A DNA stretch of 64,000 nt from Formicincola oecophyllae (lineage in GTDB: Bacteria > Pseudomonadota > Alphaproteobacteria > Acetobacterales > Acetobacteraceae), in the NCBI RefSeq assembly GCF_006542395.2, contig NZ_CP038231.1, positions 62,001-126,000 on the forward strand, in the 5' to 3' direction. Below, piece after piece: positions 53,499 through 61,480 of this stretch (the first letter of the stretch is position 1; each line of letters opens with the position of its first letter). The notes beneath the pieces are model-generated. The model did no database searches. It had not been told where the DNA came from and was given only the letters and a program-made list of their open reading frames with translations. A program made the translations under genes and the position numbers.

Positions 53499-54455
53499 TC
53501 AGCTATGGAGGGTTGCCCAGCCCTGGCGCAGCGCTTGGACCGGGTCAAGGTTGTAGCGTTCCGCGTCCTCCTGGAGCTGGCGAAGCTGAGTGGCTTTTTG
53601 GGCCATTGCAGCCGCTGCCGCAAGGTGGCCAGCCTGCGCCGCCGCCCGCGCGCGCAGCGCCATGTGGTGCCCCAACACCCGCCACAGCAGTTGGCGCTGG
53701 GCCTGGTCCTTGCCCATGGTGGCCAGTGCCTGCCAGCTTTCCCGGTCAAAGGCACCAGCCTGCCAGGTGGCAGGGTCAAGCAGGGCTTCAGCACGTTCAA
53801 GCGCAGCAAGGCTGGGAGGGGCTGCCATGGCCAACGCCTGGCCAGGGGAACCTTCAGCCAGGCTGAGCAAGCGCTGGTCAAGCCCTGGCAGCAAGGTTGC
53901 CATCGCCTGCTCAGAAAGGGGCCTGAGCGCCAGCGTGCGGCAGCGGCTGCGCACAGTGGGCAGCAACCGCCCCGGCTGGGCAGTGAGCAGCAGAATCAGC
54001 GTGCGTGGTGGTGGTTCCTCCAAGGTTTTGAGCAACGCGTTGGCAGCGTTGAGATTGAGGTGCTCAGCCCCATCCACAATCACCACGCGCCAGCCTGCCT
54101 CAATGGGTGTGCGGCGCAGGAACTGGCGCATGGCGCGCACATCGTCCACCTTGATAACGGGCCCGCTGCGCCCCTGGCCCTTGGGCTCCGCTGGGGCGAG
54201 TTCAAGCAGGTCGCCATGGGCGCCAGCGCTGACACGCCGCCCAGCTGGGCTTTCGTGGTCATCTGCCCCCAGGACCAGGCGCGCCATTTGGTAGGCAAGG
54301 GTTTTCTTGCCTATCCCCTCACGCCCAGTCAGCAGCCACCCATGGGCCAGGTGGCCATCCACCAGGGCCTGCTTGAACAGGGCCAGTGCCTGTTCATGGC
54401 CAAGTGCCCGCTTGGCCTGGGCAGGGGGAACCAACGCTGTCAAAGACGCCGTCAT
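53499..54455 (-). CDS. holB: DNA polymerase III delta' subunit
   Basis: AAA+ clamp-loader subunit. The P-loop-like GREGIGKKT is at ~44-52, and NALLKTLEEPP (~136) and the TAQPGRLLPTVRSRC sensor region are typical. The zinc-module cysteines of E. coli delta' are absent. ATG 54455 overlaps the tmk stop (ATGA) and gives 318 residues; the longer frame upstream would lie inside tmk. The stop is 100 bases before metG. Confidence 0.9.
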   Translation of the reverse strand: MTASLTALVPPAQAKRALGHEQALALFKQALVDGHLAHGWLLTGREGIGKKTLAYQMARLVLGADDHESPAGRRVSAGAHGDLLELAPAEPKGQGRSGPVIKVDDVRAMRQFLRRTPIEAGWRVVIVDGAEHLNLNAANALLKTLEEPPPRTLILLLTAQPGRLLPTVRSRCRTLALRPLSEQAMATLLPGLDQRLLSLAEGSPGQALAMAAPPSLAALERAEALLDPATWQAGAFDRESWQALATMGKDQAQRQLLWRVLGHHMALRARAAAQAGHLAAAAAMAQKATQLRQLQEDAERYNLDPVQALRQGWATLHS

Positions 54456-55219
54456 GGTTGGGCAGCCTTGCCAGTACCACAGGGAAGCTGACCAGGCTGG
54501 GGCAGCAAGCCATCGCCTTGAAGCGTGCCCAACAGCACAGCACACACTTCCTCTGGGGCTGGGGTAGCGTCCACCCTCACCACCCTGGTGTGGTCACGCG
54601 CCGCAATAGCCTTGAAGCCCTGTTCCACACGCTGGTGGAAATCATGGTCGCAGCGCTCATAACGGTCTGCCTTCATGCCGGCCCTGACAGCTGCCCGTTC
54701 AGCTGCGCGTAAACGCAACCTGCGCATGGTCTCAGCCTCGTCCACCTCCAGCAAGAAGGTGACGTCAGGCTCATGGCCTAAAAGGCTGCGCTGCTTCTGG
54801 ATGAAGTCAAGTATCCCTTCATCCCCCCCAGCCACGCCATGGCCTTGGTAGCTTTCCGTTGAATCGTGGAAGCGGTCGCACACCACCACAGCCCCGCGGG
54901 CCAAGGCTGGCAGGATGAGATTGTCCAGGTGGTCAGCGCGTGCTGCCATGTGCGCCATGACCTGGGCCCGCACGGAGAGGGGGGCCTGGTTGAACAGGAT
55001 CAACTGGCGCAGGGCCTCAGCGCCAGGGGTACCGCCTGGTTCACGGGTCAGCACAACCTCATAGCCGCGCCCCCGCAGGCGTTCAGCCAGCAAGCGCCCT
55101 TGAGTGGTTTTACCGTGCCCTTCCCCCCCCTCCAGCGTGATGAACAGCCCAGGCCAGCGCCTGGCGGGGGGTTGCGCTGCGGCACAGTCGCAGCCGGCTG
55201 GCTTGTCAGCTTCAGCCAT
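54452..55219 (-). CDS. tmk: Thymidylate kinase
   Basis: Phosphorylates dTMP to dTDP. The P-loop EGGEGHGKTT is at ~30-39, TREPGGTPGAE holds the DRX-like substrate region and CDRFHDSTESYQGHG carries the Arg and Ser of the LID/substrate site. The product has 255 residues including a ~22-residue extension before the P-loop and a Pro/Gly tail. ATG 55219 overlaps the dacC stop by 8 bases. Confidence 0.94.
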   Translation of the reverse strand: MAEADKPAGCDCAAAQPPARRWPGLFITLEGGEGHGKTTQGRLLAERLRGRGYEVVLTREPGGTPGAEALRQLILFNQAPLSVRAQVMAHMAARADHLDNLILPALARGAVVVCDRFHDSTESYQGHGVAGGDEGILDFIQKQRSLLGHEPDVTFLLEVDEAETMRRLRLRAAERAAVRAGMKADRYERCDHDFHQRVEQGFKAIAARDHTRVVRVDATPAPEEVCAVLLGTLQGDGLLPQPGQLPCGTGKAAQP

Positions 55220-56570
55220 GGCCGCGCAGGCGTCTCATCGCGCGCTCCAGAAGGCCAGCGCGCGGCACGTCCTCAGCAGCTACCAAAGGCACTGTTTTGA
55301 CCAGCTGCCCCTTGATGAAGATATCCATGCTGCCGCATGGCTGCCCCGCCGTAAGGGGGGCCACAAGGGGGCTGTCGTAATGGGCTTTCAAAGAAACCAT
55401 GCCGCGCCAGTCAGCGGGAAGGGTGGCGCTGTAATCAACCCCCGGTTCCAGCGGCACTGTGGGCCTGGTGCCCATCCAGACCGGGGCAGCTGGCACCACA
55501 GGGCGGTTCTTCTGGGCTAGCGGCACGTCAGAGAAATTAGCGAAGGCCCAGCTCATCAAGCGTTCGCCCTCATGGGCGCGGGCATTGGTGGAGGGCGTGC
55601 CGTTGATAACCATGATCATGCGGCTTTTCCCGCCCTGGCCATTGGGCCGTTCCGAGCTGGCGCATAGCCCGAATCCGCCAGCATCCGTGTGGCCTGTTTT
55701 GAAGCCGTCCGCTTGGTCCTTCAGCACCAGGACGTTGCGGTTGCCCTGCGTGATGCCGTTGAAGGTGAACTCCTTCTCGCCGAAGAAGTGGTAGTATTGC
55801 GGAAAGTCATGCAGCAGCGCCCTGGCCAGGACGCTGATGTCGCGCGCGCTCATGTAATGCTCCGGCGAGGGCAGGCCGGTCGCGTTAACAAAATGGGTAT
55901 CGTTCATGCCAAGGCGCTGGGCGGCCTGGTTCATCAGGGCGGCGAAGCGTTCCTCAGAACCAGCGATGCCTTCAGCCAGCACAATGCAGGCGTCATTGCC
56001 AGACTGCACCACCATGCCCTGGATCAGGTCGCTAACCTTCACCGAACCCCCTTGGGGGACGAACATCTTGCTGCCCTGGAGGCGCCAGGCGCGGTCGCTC
56101 ACAGGCAGACTCTGGTCCAGGGAAAGGCGCCCCGCCGCCAGGAAAGTGAACACCACATAGGCCGTCATCATCTTGGTAAGCGATGAGGGTGGCATACGCT
56201 CGTTAGCGTTCTTCTCCAGCAGGACGGTGCCTGTGTTGTTGTCCACGATGTAAGCCCAGCGGGCAGAGGTGGGCATGGTGCCAAGCGGCGTTGTGGCTAC
56301 ATCCAGGCTGCCTGCGCCAGCTGCCGTTGAAGCACCCTTTCCCTTGCCCCTTCTGTGGGGGCGCGCTAGGGCCTGGCCTGGGGCGCCCACCAGCAGGGCA
56401 CTGCCCAGCATGGTGGCGCCAAGCGCACCAGCACCTTTGAAAACGCGCCGCCGCCCCAAGAGGGCTGGCGCGGCCTGGCTTGCGGAAGCAGCGGTGGGCT
56501 GCCCCCCTTCAACTGTTGTGGTGGCAACTGTGGTGGCGCCCGATGGGCGTGCGGTCAGCGCGTGATACAT
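55212..56570 (-). CDS. dacC: D-alanyl-D-alanine carboxypeptidase (PBP5/6 type)
   Basis: Periplasmic serine peptidase trimming peptidoglycan stem peptides. The SxxK motif SSLTK (~128), SGN (~190) and KTG in GFKTGHT (~293) are all present, so the active site is complete; a C-terminal PBP5-type beta domain follows (~350-430). The signal region GRRRVFKGAG plus a hydrophobic core looks like a twin-arginine signal. The product has 452 residues with a low-complexity N-terminus. It overlaps mltB by 16 bases upstream and tmk by 8 downstream. Confidence 0.92.
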   Translation of the reverse strand: MYHALTARPSGATTVATTTVEGGQPTAASASQAAPALLGRRRVFKGAGALGATMLGSALLVGAPGQALARPHRRGKGKGASTAAGAGSLDVATTPLGTMPTSARWAYIVDNNTGTVLLEKNANERMPPSSLTKMMTAYVVFTFLAAGRLSLDQSLPVSDRAWRLQGSKMFVPQGGSVKVSDLIQGMVVQSGNDACIVLAEGIAGSEERFAALMNQAAQRLGMNDTHFVNATGLPSPEHYMSARDISVLARALLHDFPQYYHFFGEKEFTFNGITQGNRNVLVLKDQADGFKTGHTDAGGFGLCASSERPNGQGGKSRMIMVINGTPSTNARAHEGERLMSWAFANFSDVPLAQKNRPVVPAAPVWMGTRPTVPLEPGVDYSATLPADWRGMVSLKAHYDSPLVAPLTAGQPCGSMDIFIKGQLVKTVPLVAAEDVPRAGLLERAMRRLRGHG

Positions 56571-57667
56571 GAATCCCCCAGAATACCCACGGCCAGTGCA
56601 TAATAGTCTGAGGGATTATATGCGCGAATGGCCTTGAAGTTGGAAGTGACCGCGTAAGCCTGCCCACCAGGTCCGTCTGGCTGAATGACCTTCACAACGG
56701 TCCCTTCCGAGACACCGCTTGGCAAGCCGCCCACAGGGCGCACACCCATGCCTTCCCACGCTGAAACAGGGCGCGCCATGCTGTTGCGCCACCCTGTGCC
56801 AACGCCAGGCAGCGCCGCCTGTGCTGGTGGCACGGTGACTTCCCACCCCCACGGCATACCGGCCTGCCAGCCGCTTTTGGCCAGGTAATTAGCAACGGAG
56901 GCCAGGACGTCAGGCACGCTTGTCCAGATGTTGGCAGGGGTTTGGCCATTCATGGAGGTGGCGTAGTGCAGGTAGGCTGAAGGCATGAACTGGGGCTGCC
57001 CCATGGCGCCAGCATAGCTGCCCATCATGGTGGCGGGGTTCACGCCCCCAGCAGCCATACGGAGCGCGTCCAGCAACTGCTGAGTGAAGAACTTAGCACG
57101 CCGCCCTTCCCAGGCCAGGGTGGCCAGGGCGGAGATGACGTTGAACTTGCCCTGGACGCGCCCAAAGCCGCTTTCCAGGCCCCAAATGCCCAGGATGGGC
57201 ACGGGGGAAGCACCGTAACGGTTCACGGCCTCGTTGAAGGTGGCATTGTACTGCGCCCAGGCCTGCTGACCCTGGCTGATGCGGTTAGGGTTGACGACAC
57301 GCGCTTTATACTGCGCCCACGTCATAGTGAATTCAGGCTGGTGATGGTCGCGCTTAATAATGGCCTGGTTGGGCGTTGCGGCCATGGCCAAGGCGGCGTT
57401 GATGACGCTGGCTGGGATGCCGTTGGCCAGCGCCAAGGCGCGCACATGGCCAAGATAGGCTTCCCAGCTCTGCCGGCCAGCAGCTGACCTGTGGCTTTGG
57501 TGCCGTGGGCGCGCCAAAGCTGCGCCAGGCAGCGTTATAGTGGCTGCCACCCCCATGCCCCACAGCCCTGCCTGCTTGAGGAAGCCACGCCTGCCCCCCA
57601 TGGCCTGGTTGTGGGAGGGAGTGGGTTTTTCAGGGAAAGTGGACAATTGTGGGTGTGGGCGCACCAT
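56555..57667 (-). CDS. mltB: Lytic murein transglycosylase (MltB family)
   Basis: Cleaves peptidoglycan glycan strands with 1,6-anhydro formation. The catalytic Glu is in IWGLESGFGR (~180); YAGAMGQPQFMPSAYL and NYLAKSGW are MltB blocks. The export signal contains RRGFLKQAG (~26), an excellent Tat consensus, followed by a hydrophobic core and ALA cleavage region. ATG 57667 with GGAG 6 bases upstream gives 370 residues; the upstream in-frame extension is unlikely. It is first in the mltB-dacC-tmk-holB-metG-tatD run. Confidence 0.92.
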   Translation of the reverse strand: MVRPHPQLSTFPEKPTPSHNQAMGGRRGFLKQAGLWGMGVAATITLPGAALARPRHQSHRSAAGRQSWEAYLGHVRALALANGIPASVINAALAMAATPNQAIIKRDHHQPEFTMTWAQYKARVVNPNRISQGQQAWAQYNATFNEAVNRYGASPVPILGIWGLESGFGRVQGKFNVISALATLAWEGRRAKFFTQQLLDALRMAAGGVNPATMMGSYAGAMGQPQFMPSAYLHYATSMNGQTPANIWTSVPDVLASVANYLAKSGWQAGMPWGWEVTVPPAQAALPGVGTGWRNSMARPVSAWEGMGVRPVGGLPSGVSEGTVVKVIQPDGPGGQAYAVTSNFKAIRAYNPSDYYALAVGILGDSCITR

Positions 57668-57954
57668 AAATCTCTCCTGCTTGGGGTGTGCCGCCAGCAC
57701 TGTTTCCCCTGTTGGTTCAAGGCCACGCCCAGGGCCTTCATCAGGCCTTGACGCGGCCATGGGGCATGGGGGCCCTGTGGTTGGGCCCATGATTGCGGCC
57801 AGTGCCCAGACCATGCAAGAGTTAGCCTCATGACCCCTGCAGCGCCCCAGACCTTATCATGCTTTCCATGCGCAGCCCATCATGCCCAGCGCATTTTGGC
57901 GCGCCCACCCTACTTGCTACGCCTAGGGGCGCTGGATTGGGGGAGGTTAGCATG

Positions 57955-58518
57955 ATGAGCCTCCCCACCCTGGCGGCCTCCCAGCCAGCGTGGCTCAAAG
58001 CGGCGCTGATTGTCCTTGGCACGTTTATCCTGGAAGATGTCGCCACCGTTCTGGCCGCCCTGGCGGTGCAGGCTGGCGATGTCAGCATGGGGCTTGCGCT
58101 GGGTGCGCTTTACGCAGGCGTGGCTGTGGGGGATATGGGGCTTTATGGCGTTGGCCTGCTGGGGTCCTTCTGGCCATGGCTCGCCAAGCGCCTGACCTTG
58201 CCTGGCAAAGACAAAACAGCTGCATGGTTCAGTGCCAACCTGGTCAAAATCGTGGCTATATCGCGCTTTGTGCCTGGCGCGCGCCTGCCCCTTTACACAG
58301 CGTGCGGCTTTTTTCATGCTCCTTTCCTGCCTTTCGCCCTGACAGCCACCCTAGCCACCCTGGCCTGGACCACGATCCTGTTCTTCCTCTCCATGCAGGT
58401 GGGGCATTGGCTGCTGGCCCATGCAGGGCAGTGGCGCTGGGTTGGCATTATTGGTTTCATCGTGGCAATCCTGGCCGTCAACCGCCTTATCGCTCACCTT
58501 CAGCGTTTGAGCCGCTGA
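57955..58518 (+). CDS. DedA/SNARE-associated family membrane protein
   Basis: Multi-pass inner-membrane protein of the DedA (VTT) family, several members of which flip undecaprenyl phosphate or phospholipids. The conserved SRFVPGARLPLYTACG block lies at ~99-114, and FILEDVAT provides the early acidic residue. About five hydrophobic segments; 187 residues. GGGAGG lies 8 bases before ATG 57955 and 5 before ATG 57952. Divergent from mltB; an ATP-grasp gene follows 46 bases downstream, so the two are probably cotranscribed. uppP nearby handles the same lipid carrier. Confidence 0.83.
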   Translation: MSLPTLAASQPAWLKAALIVLGTFILEDVATVLAALAVQAGDVSMGLALGALYAGVAVGDMGLYGVGLLGSFWPWLAKRLTLPGKDKTAAWFSANLVKIVAISRFVPGARLPLYTACGFFHAPFLPFALTATLATLAWTTILFFLSMQVGHWLLAHAGQWRWVGIIGFIVAILAVNRLIAHLQRLSR

Positions 58519-58564
58519 AGGCATCGCGCCACCCTTCCGCCAACTTTCCAGGCTTCACCCCGCC

Positions 58565-59668
58565 ATGCCTCAGACGGTATCCAACGCCCGCCCCACCCAG
58601 CCTTCCCCCAAAGGGGGGGTGGGCAGCCGCCAGCTCTCCTTGTTCGAGTTCTGGCCAGACAAGCTGTTCTATGCCCCCGTGGCGCTTTACTGGGCGTGGC
58701 TTGCCTGCCGCCATGGGGGCCTGGCCACGCTGACAGCAGCCAACCCGCGCATTTTCACAGGCGGCCTGGTGGGGGAAAGCAAAAGCGCCGTGCTGGCGCT
58801 GGCAGGGCTGAAGGCACGGGCGGCCATTGCGCCATGGGGCCTTTTCCAGGCTGGTCCCCATGGGGTGGGGCACGCCCTTTCAGCCATGCAGCGCGCAGGG
58901 CTGCGTTTCCCTGTGGTGGTTAAGCCAGACGTGGGGTGCAATGGCGTTGGCGTGCGCCGCGTGGACAATGAGGCAGCGCTGGCCCACGTGGTGGGCCAGT
59001 TCCGCCCAGGCGTGAAGCTGATGGTGCAGAAACTCCTGACCGAACCCCTTGAGGCAGGCGTATTCTATGTGCGCAGCCCTGGGGCGGCGCGGGGGCGCAT
59101 CACATCGCTGACTTACAAGGAAACCCCTTTTGTGGTGGGGGATGGCCAGCGCACATTGCGTGAGTTGGTCATGGCAGACCCCCGCATGGGGTTGCTACCC
59201 CACCTTTACCTGCCGCGCTGGGGCAGCCAAGCTGATGAAATCCTACCCAAAGGCGTGAAGAAAACGCTGGTTTTCGCAGGAAACCATTGCAAAGGGGCGG
59301 TTTTTCGCGATGGGCGCGCTGACATCACACCAGAGCTTGAAAAGGCCATGGAAACTATCCTGGGTGACATCCCCGACTTCCACTTTGGCCGTGTCGACCT
59401 CAAGGCCCCTTCCGTGGCGGCTTTGCGGCGTGGTGAAGGGCTGCAATTGATTGAAATCAATGGCGTTGGTTCTGAAGCCATCCACATTTGGGACAAGAAC
59501 ACTACCTTGCGTGAAGCTTACAAGGCCCAGTTCTGGCATTACCGCCAAGCGTTCCTGATTGGACGGCAGAACCGTAAAGCAGGCTGGAAATCAGCTGGCG
59601 CCTTCAAGATGCTGTGGGCATGGCTGCACCAAAAGCGCCTTTCAGCCCATTACCCCCCCAATGACTGA
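58565..59668 (+). CDS. ATP-grasp protein, D-Ala-D-Ala ligase-like, function unknown
   Basis: Predicted carboxylate-amine ligase. An ATP-grasp core is suggested by VVVKPDVGCNGVGV (~118), LMVQKLL (~152), the acidic/Arg strand FHFGRVDLKAP (~276) and LIEINGVGSEA (~295), which carries Glu and Asn metal ligands. The 367 residues have an N-terminal part without a normal Ddl pre-ATP-grasp domain: instead it begins with SLFEFWPDKLFYAP and a hydrophobic stretch. It is not a standard Ddl, RimK or GshB. Cotranscription with the DedA gene is likely. Substrate unknown. Confidence 0.7.
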   Translation: MPQTVSNARPTQPSPKGGVGSRQLSLFEFWPDKLFYAPVALYWAWLACRHGGLATLTAANPRIFTGGLVGESKSAVLALAGLKARAAIAPWGLFQAGPHGVGHALSAMQRAGLRFPVVVKPDVGCNGVGVRRVDNEAALAHVVGQFRPGVKLMVQKLLTEPLEAGVFYVRSPGAARGRITSLTYKETPFVVGDGQRTLRELVMADPRMGLLPHLYLPRWGSQADEILPKGVKKTLVFAGNHCKGAVFRDGRADITPELEKAMETILGDIPDFHFGRVDLKAPSVAALRRGEGLQLIEINGVGSEAIHIWDKNTTLREAYKAQFWHYRQAFLIGRQNRKAGWKSAGAFKMLWAWLHQKRLSAHYPPND

Positions 59669-59771
59669 AGGCCAGGTGGATTTTAACCAAAGGCGCAGTG
59701 GCTCCCTGAAAACTGCCTGGCCTGGCACAGCCAGCCTTCAGAGGTAGGGGCCCTGTGGCCCCATCAGTGCC

Positions 59772-60248
59772 TCAAAGCTTGCCGCCACCAAAAATGAAAT
59801 TGCTGATCTGCTGTTCAAGCGACAGAAGGGGCCTGGCGTCTGTGATGGTGGTGCCTGGCTTCAGGATTGTTTTGGCTTTGCCAGGCAGCAATGCCAGGGC
59901 GTTGTCGGCCGTTGGGCTAGGGGCGGCGATGGTCACTGCCGTGTCGCTGGGCAGCTTCAAGCCGCTGTTGACTGTGAAGTCGACATTGGCAACGTCATTG
60001 GCCCTGTCCAGGGTAATGCTGTCCACACGCCCCACCACAACGCCATCCAAAATGACGTTGTCGCCACTGTCGAGCCCATTGGCGGAGAAGAACACCGCCT
60101 TGTAAGGGGTCTGGGGGCCACCAGGGCCTGTGCGCAGCGTCAGGGCGTACACAACGAACGCCCCTGTGAAAACCAGCACGGCCGCACTGGCCAGATAAGA
60201 GGCCACCCCTCCCCCTGTTCCCTCACGCACTGCGCCTCTCCTCAACAT
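59772..60248 (-). CDS. mlaD: MlaD-like MCE-domain protein
   Basis: Inner-membrane-anchored MCE protein that binds phospholipid in the Mla outer-membrane asymmetry pathway. One membrane helix (~17-38) precedes the MCE domain: YKAVFFSANGLDSGDNVILDGV in two parts (~49-70), VGRVDSITLD and KTILKPGTTI. The product is 158 residues, a normal single-MCE size. mlaE and mlaF are not adjacent, so it is an orphan here. Convergent with the ATP-grasp gene and divergent from uppP. Confidence 0.87.
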   Translation of the reverse strand: MLRRGAVREGTGGGVASYLASAAVLVFTGAFVVYALTLRTGPGGPQTPYKAVFFSANGLDSGDNVILDGVVVGRVDSITLDRANDVANVDFTVNSGLKLPSDTAVTIAAPSPTADNALALLPGKAKTILKPGTTITDARPLLSLEQQISNFIFGGGKL

Positions 60249-60455
60249 GCCTTGGTTAGTGGTGTGGTTCTTGCCTGGGCGCCATAACCATTAAGTGCGC
60301 CCCGCACTGGCAGGGCCGGTCATTTGCCGTTAGCTTCACAGGCACTCCAACCATACCGCCCCCTACGCCAACACGCCAGTGCGCGCCCAGGCAAGGTGGC
60401 GGGCAGGCAACACCACTCCCACAGCCACGCCCTACCCCCTTGAGAAAGGAGAGCC

Positions 60456-61331
60456 ATGACCCCCGCTCTGCCCATGACCTATTTCCAGGCCATTGTGATT
60501 GCTATCGTTCAAGGCATCACAGAGCCTTTCCCCGTCAGCAGCCTGGGGCACGCCGTGCTTCTGCCAGCGTTGCTGCATTGGAATATTGATGAGCGCGGGC
60601 CGTTGTTCCTGCCTTTCCTGACTATGCTCCACGCTGGCACGCTGCTGGCGCTGGCGCGTGTTTTCTGGGGGGATTGGAAAGCGATCTTCCTGGGCCTGCT
60701 CGGCAGGCGTGGCCATGAGGGTGAAATGGCCAGCCGGCGGCTGTGCACCCTGCTTGTTCTAGCCACCATCCCCGCCGTTCTGCTGGGGGGGTTGTTTGAG
60801 CACAAGCTGCGCGCCCTGTTCGGCAGCCCCCTGCTGGTGGCTGGCTTCCTGACGTTGAATGGCGTGATGTTGATCGGCCTTGAATGGCTCATCCGTAAAA
60901 CGCCCCTCAGGCCTGACCAGAAGCTGGACGCCCTCTCCCCAAAGGATGCACTGATCATTGGCTGCTGGCAGTGCCTGGCACTGCTGCCGGGCCTCTCACG
61001 CTCTGGCGCCACCATGAATGGCGGCCTGACATGCGGTCTCGACAACCTCAACGCCGCACGCTTTTCCCTGCTCATGGCGCAGCCTATCATCCTGGCGGCC
61101 ACAGCCAAGGAATGCTGGGACTTGCGCCACGCCCATCTGGGTGGCCCTGTGCTGGTGCAATCCTTTGTGGGCATGGTAGTAGCGGGCGTCACGGCTTTTG
61201 CCTGCTCCAAATTCCTGCTCAAGCTGTTCCACCGCGATGACCAGGAACGCGACCGTGAAGCCCTGGCCCCCTTCGGTTTTTACTGCATTGCCATGGGGTT
61301 GTTTGCCGCCTTCATGCTTTGGCCCCGTTGA
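60456..61331 (+). CDS. uppP: Undecaprenyl-diphosphate phosphatase (BacA/UppP)
   Basis: Membrane phosphatase regenerating undecaprenyl phosphate for peptidoglycan and LPS O-units. The first motif is QGITEPFPVSSLGH (~20-33), a variant of the usual QGxTExLPxSSxGH that keeps the Glu, both Ser and the His; the second motif is PGLSRSGAT (~180-188). About eight hydrophobic segments; 291 residues. ATG 60456 has GGAG 4 bases upstream. Divergent from mlaD across 207 bases without other features. Confidence 0.92.
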   Translation: MTPALPMTYFQAIVIAIVQGITEPFPVSSLGHAVLLPALLHWNIDERGPLFLPFLTMLHAGTLLALARVFWGDWKAIFLGLLGRRGHEGEMASRRLCTLLVLATIPAVLLGGLFEHKLRALFGSPLLVAGFLTLNGVMLIGLEWLIRKTPLRPDQKLDALSPKDALIIGCWQCLALLPGLSRSGATMNGGLTCGLDNLNAARFSLLMAQPIILAATAKECWDLRHAHLGGPVLVQSFVGMVVAGVTAFACSKFLLKLFHRDDQERDREALAPFGFYCIAMGLFAAFMLWPR

Positions 61332-61480
61332 GGGGACCCAACCGCGTTTGAGGGCCGTACTTGGAGGCCGCGCCTTGGGGCCAGCCCACGCAGCCTAGGG
61401 CAGAGCTGGGGGCGTTTGGCATTTACACCCTGGCGCCCTTTGGGCATTAAGCTTCTTTTTCACCAGCGTTTGATGGCCCC

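Noticed and set aside
53399-53881. 161-residue N-terminal extension of MetG
   Set aside because: It lies within holB in another frame and has no MetRS homology; the ATG at 53398 has a Shine-Dalgarno and precedes the Rossmann start.
52496-54491. Two long plus-strand open frames (323 and 337 codons)
   Set aside because: Antisense shadows of metG and holB.
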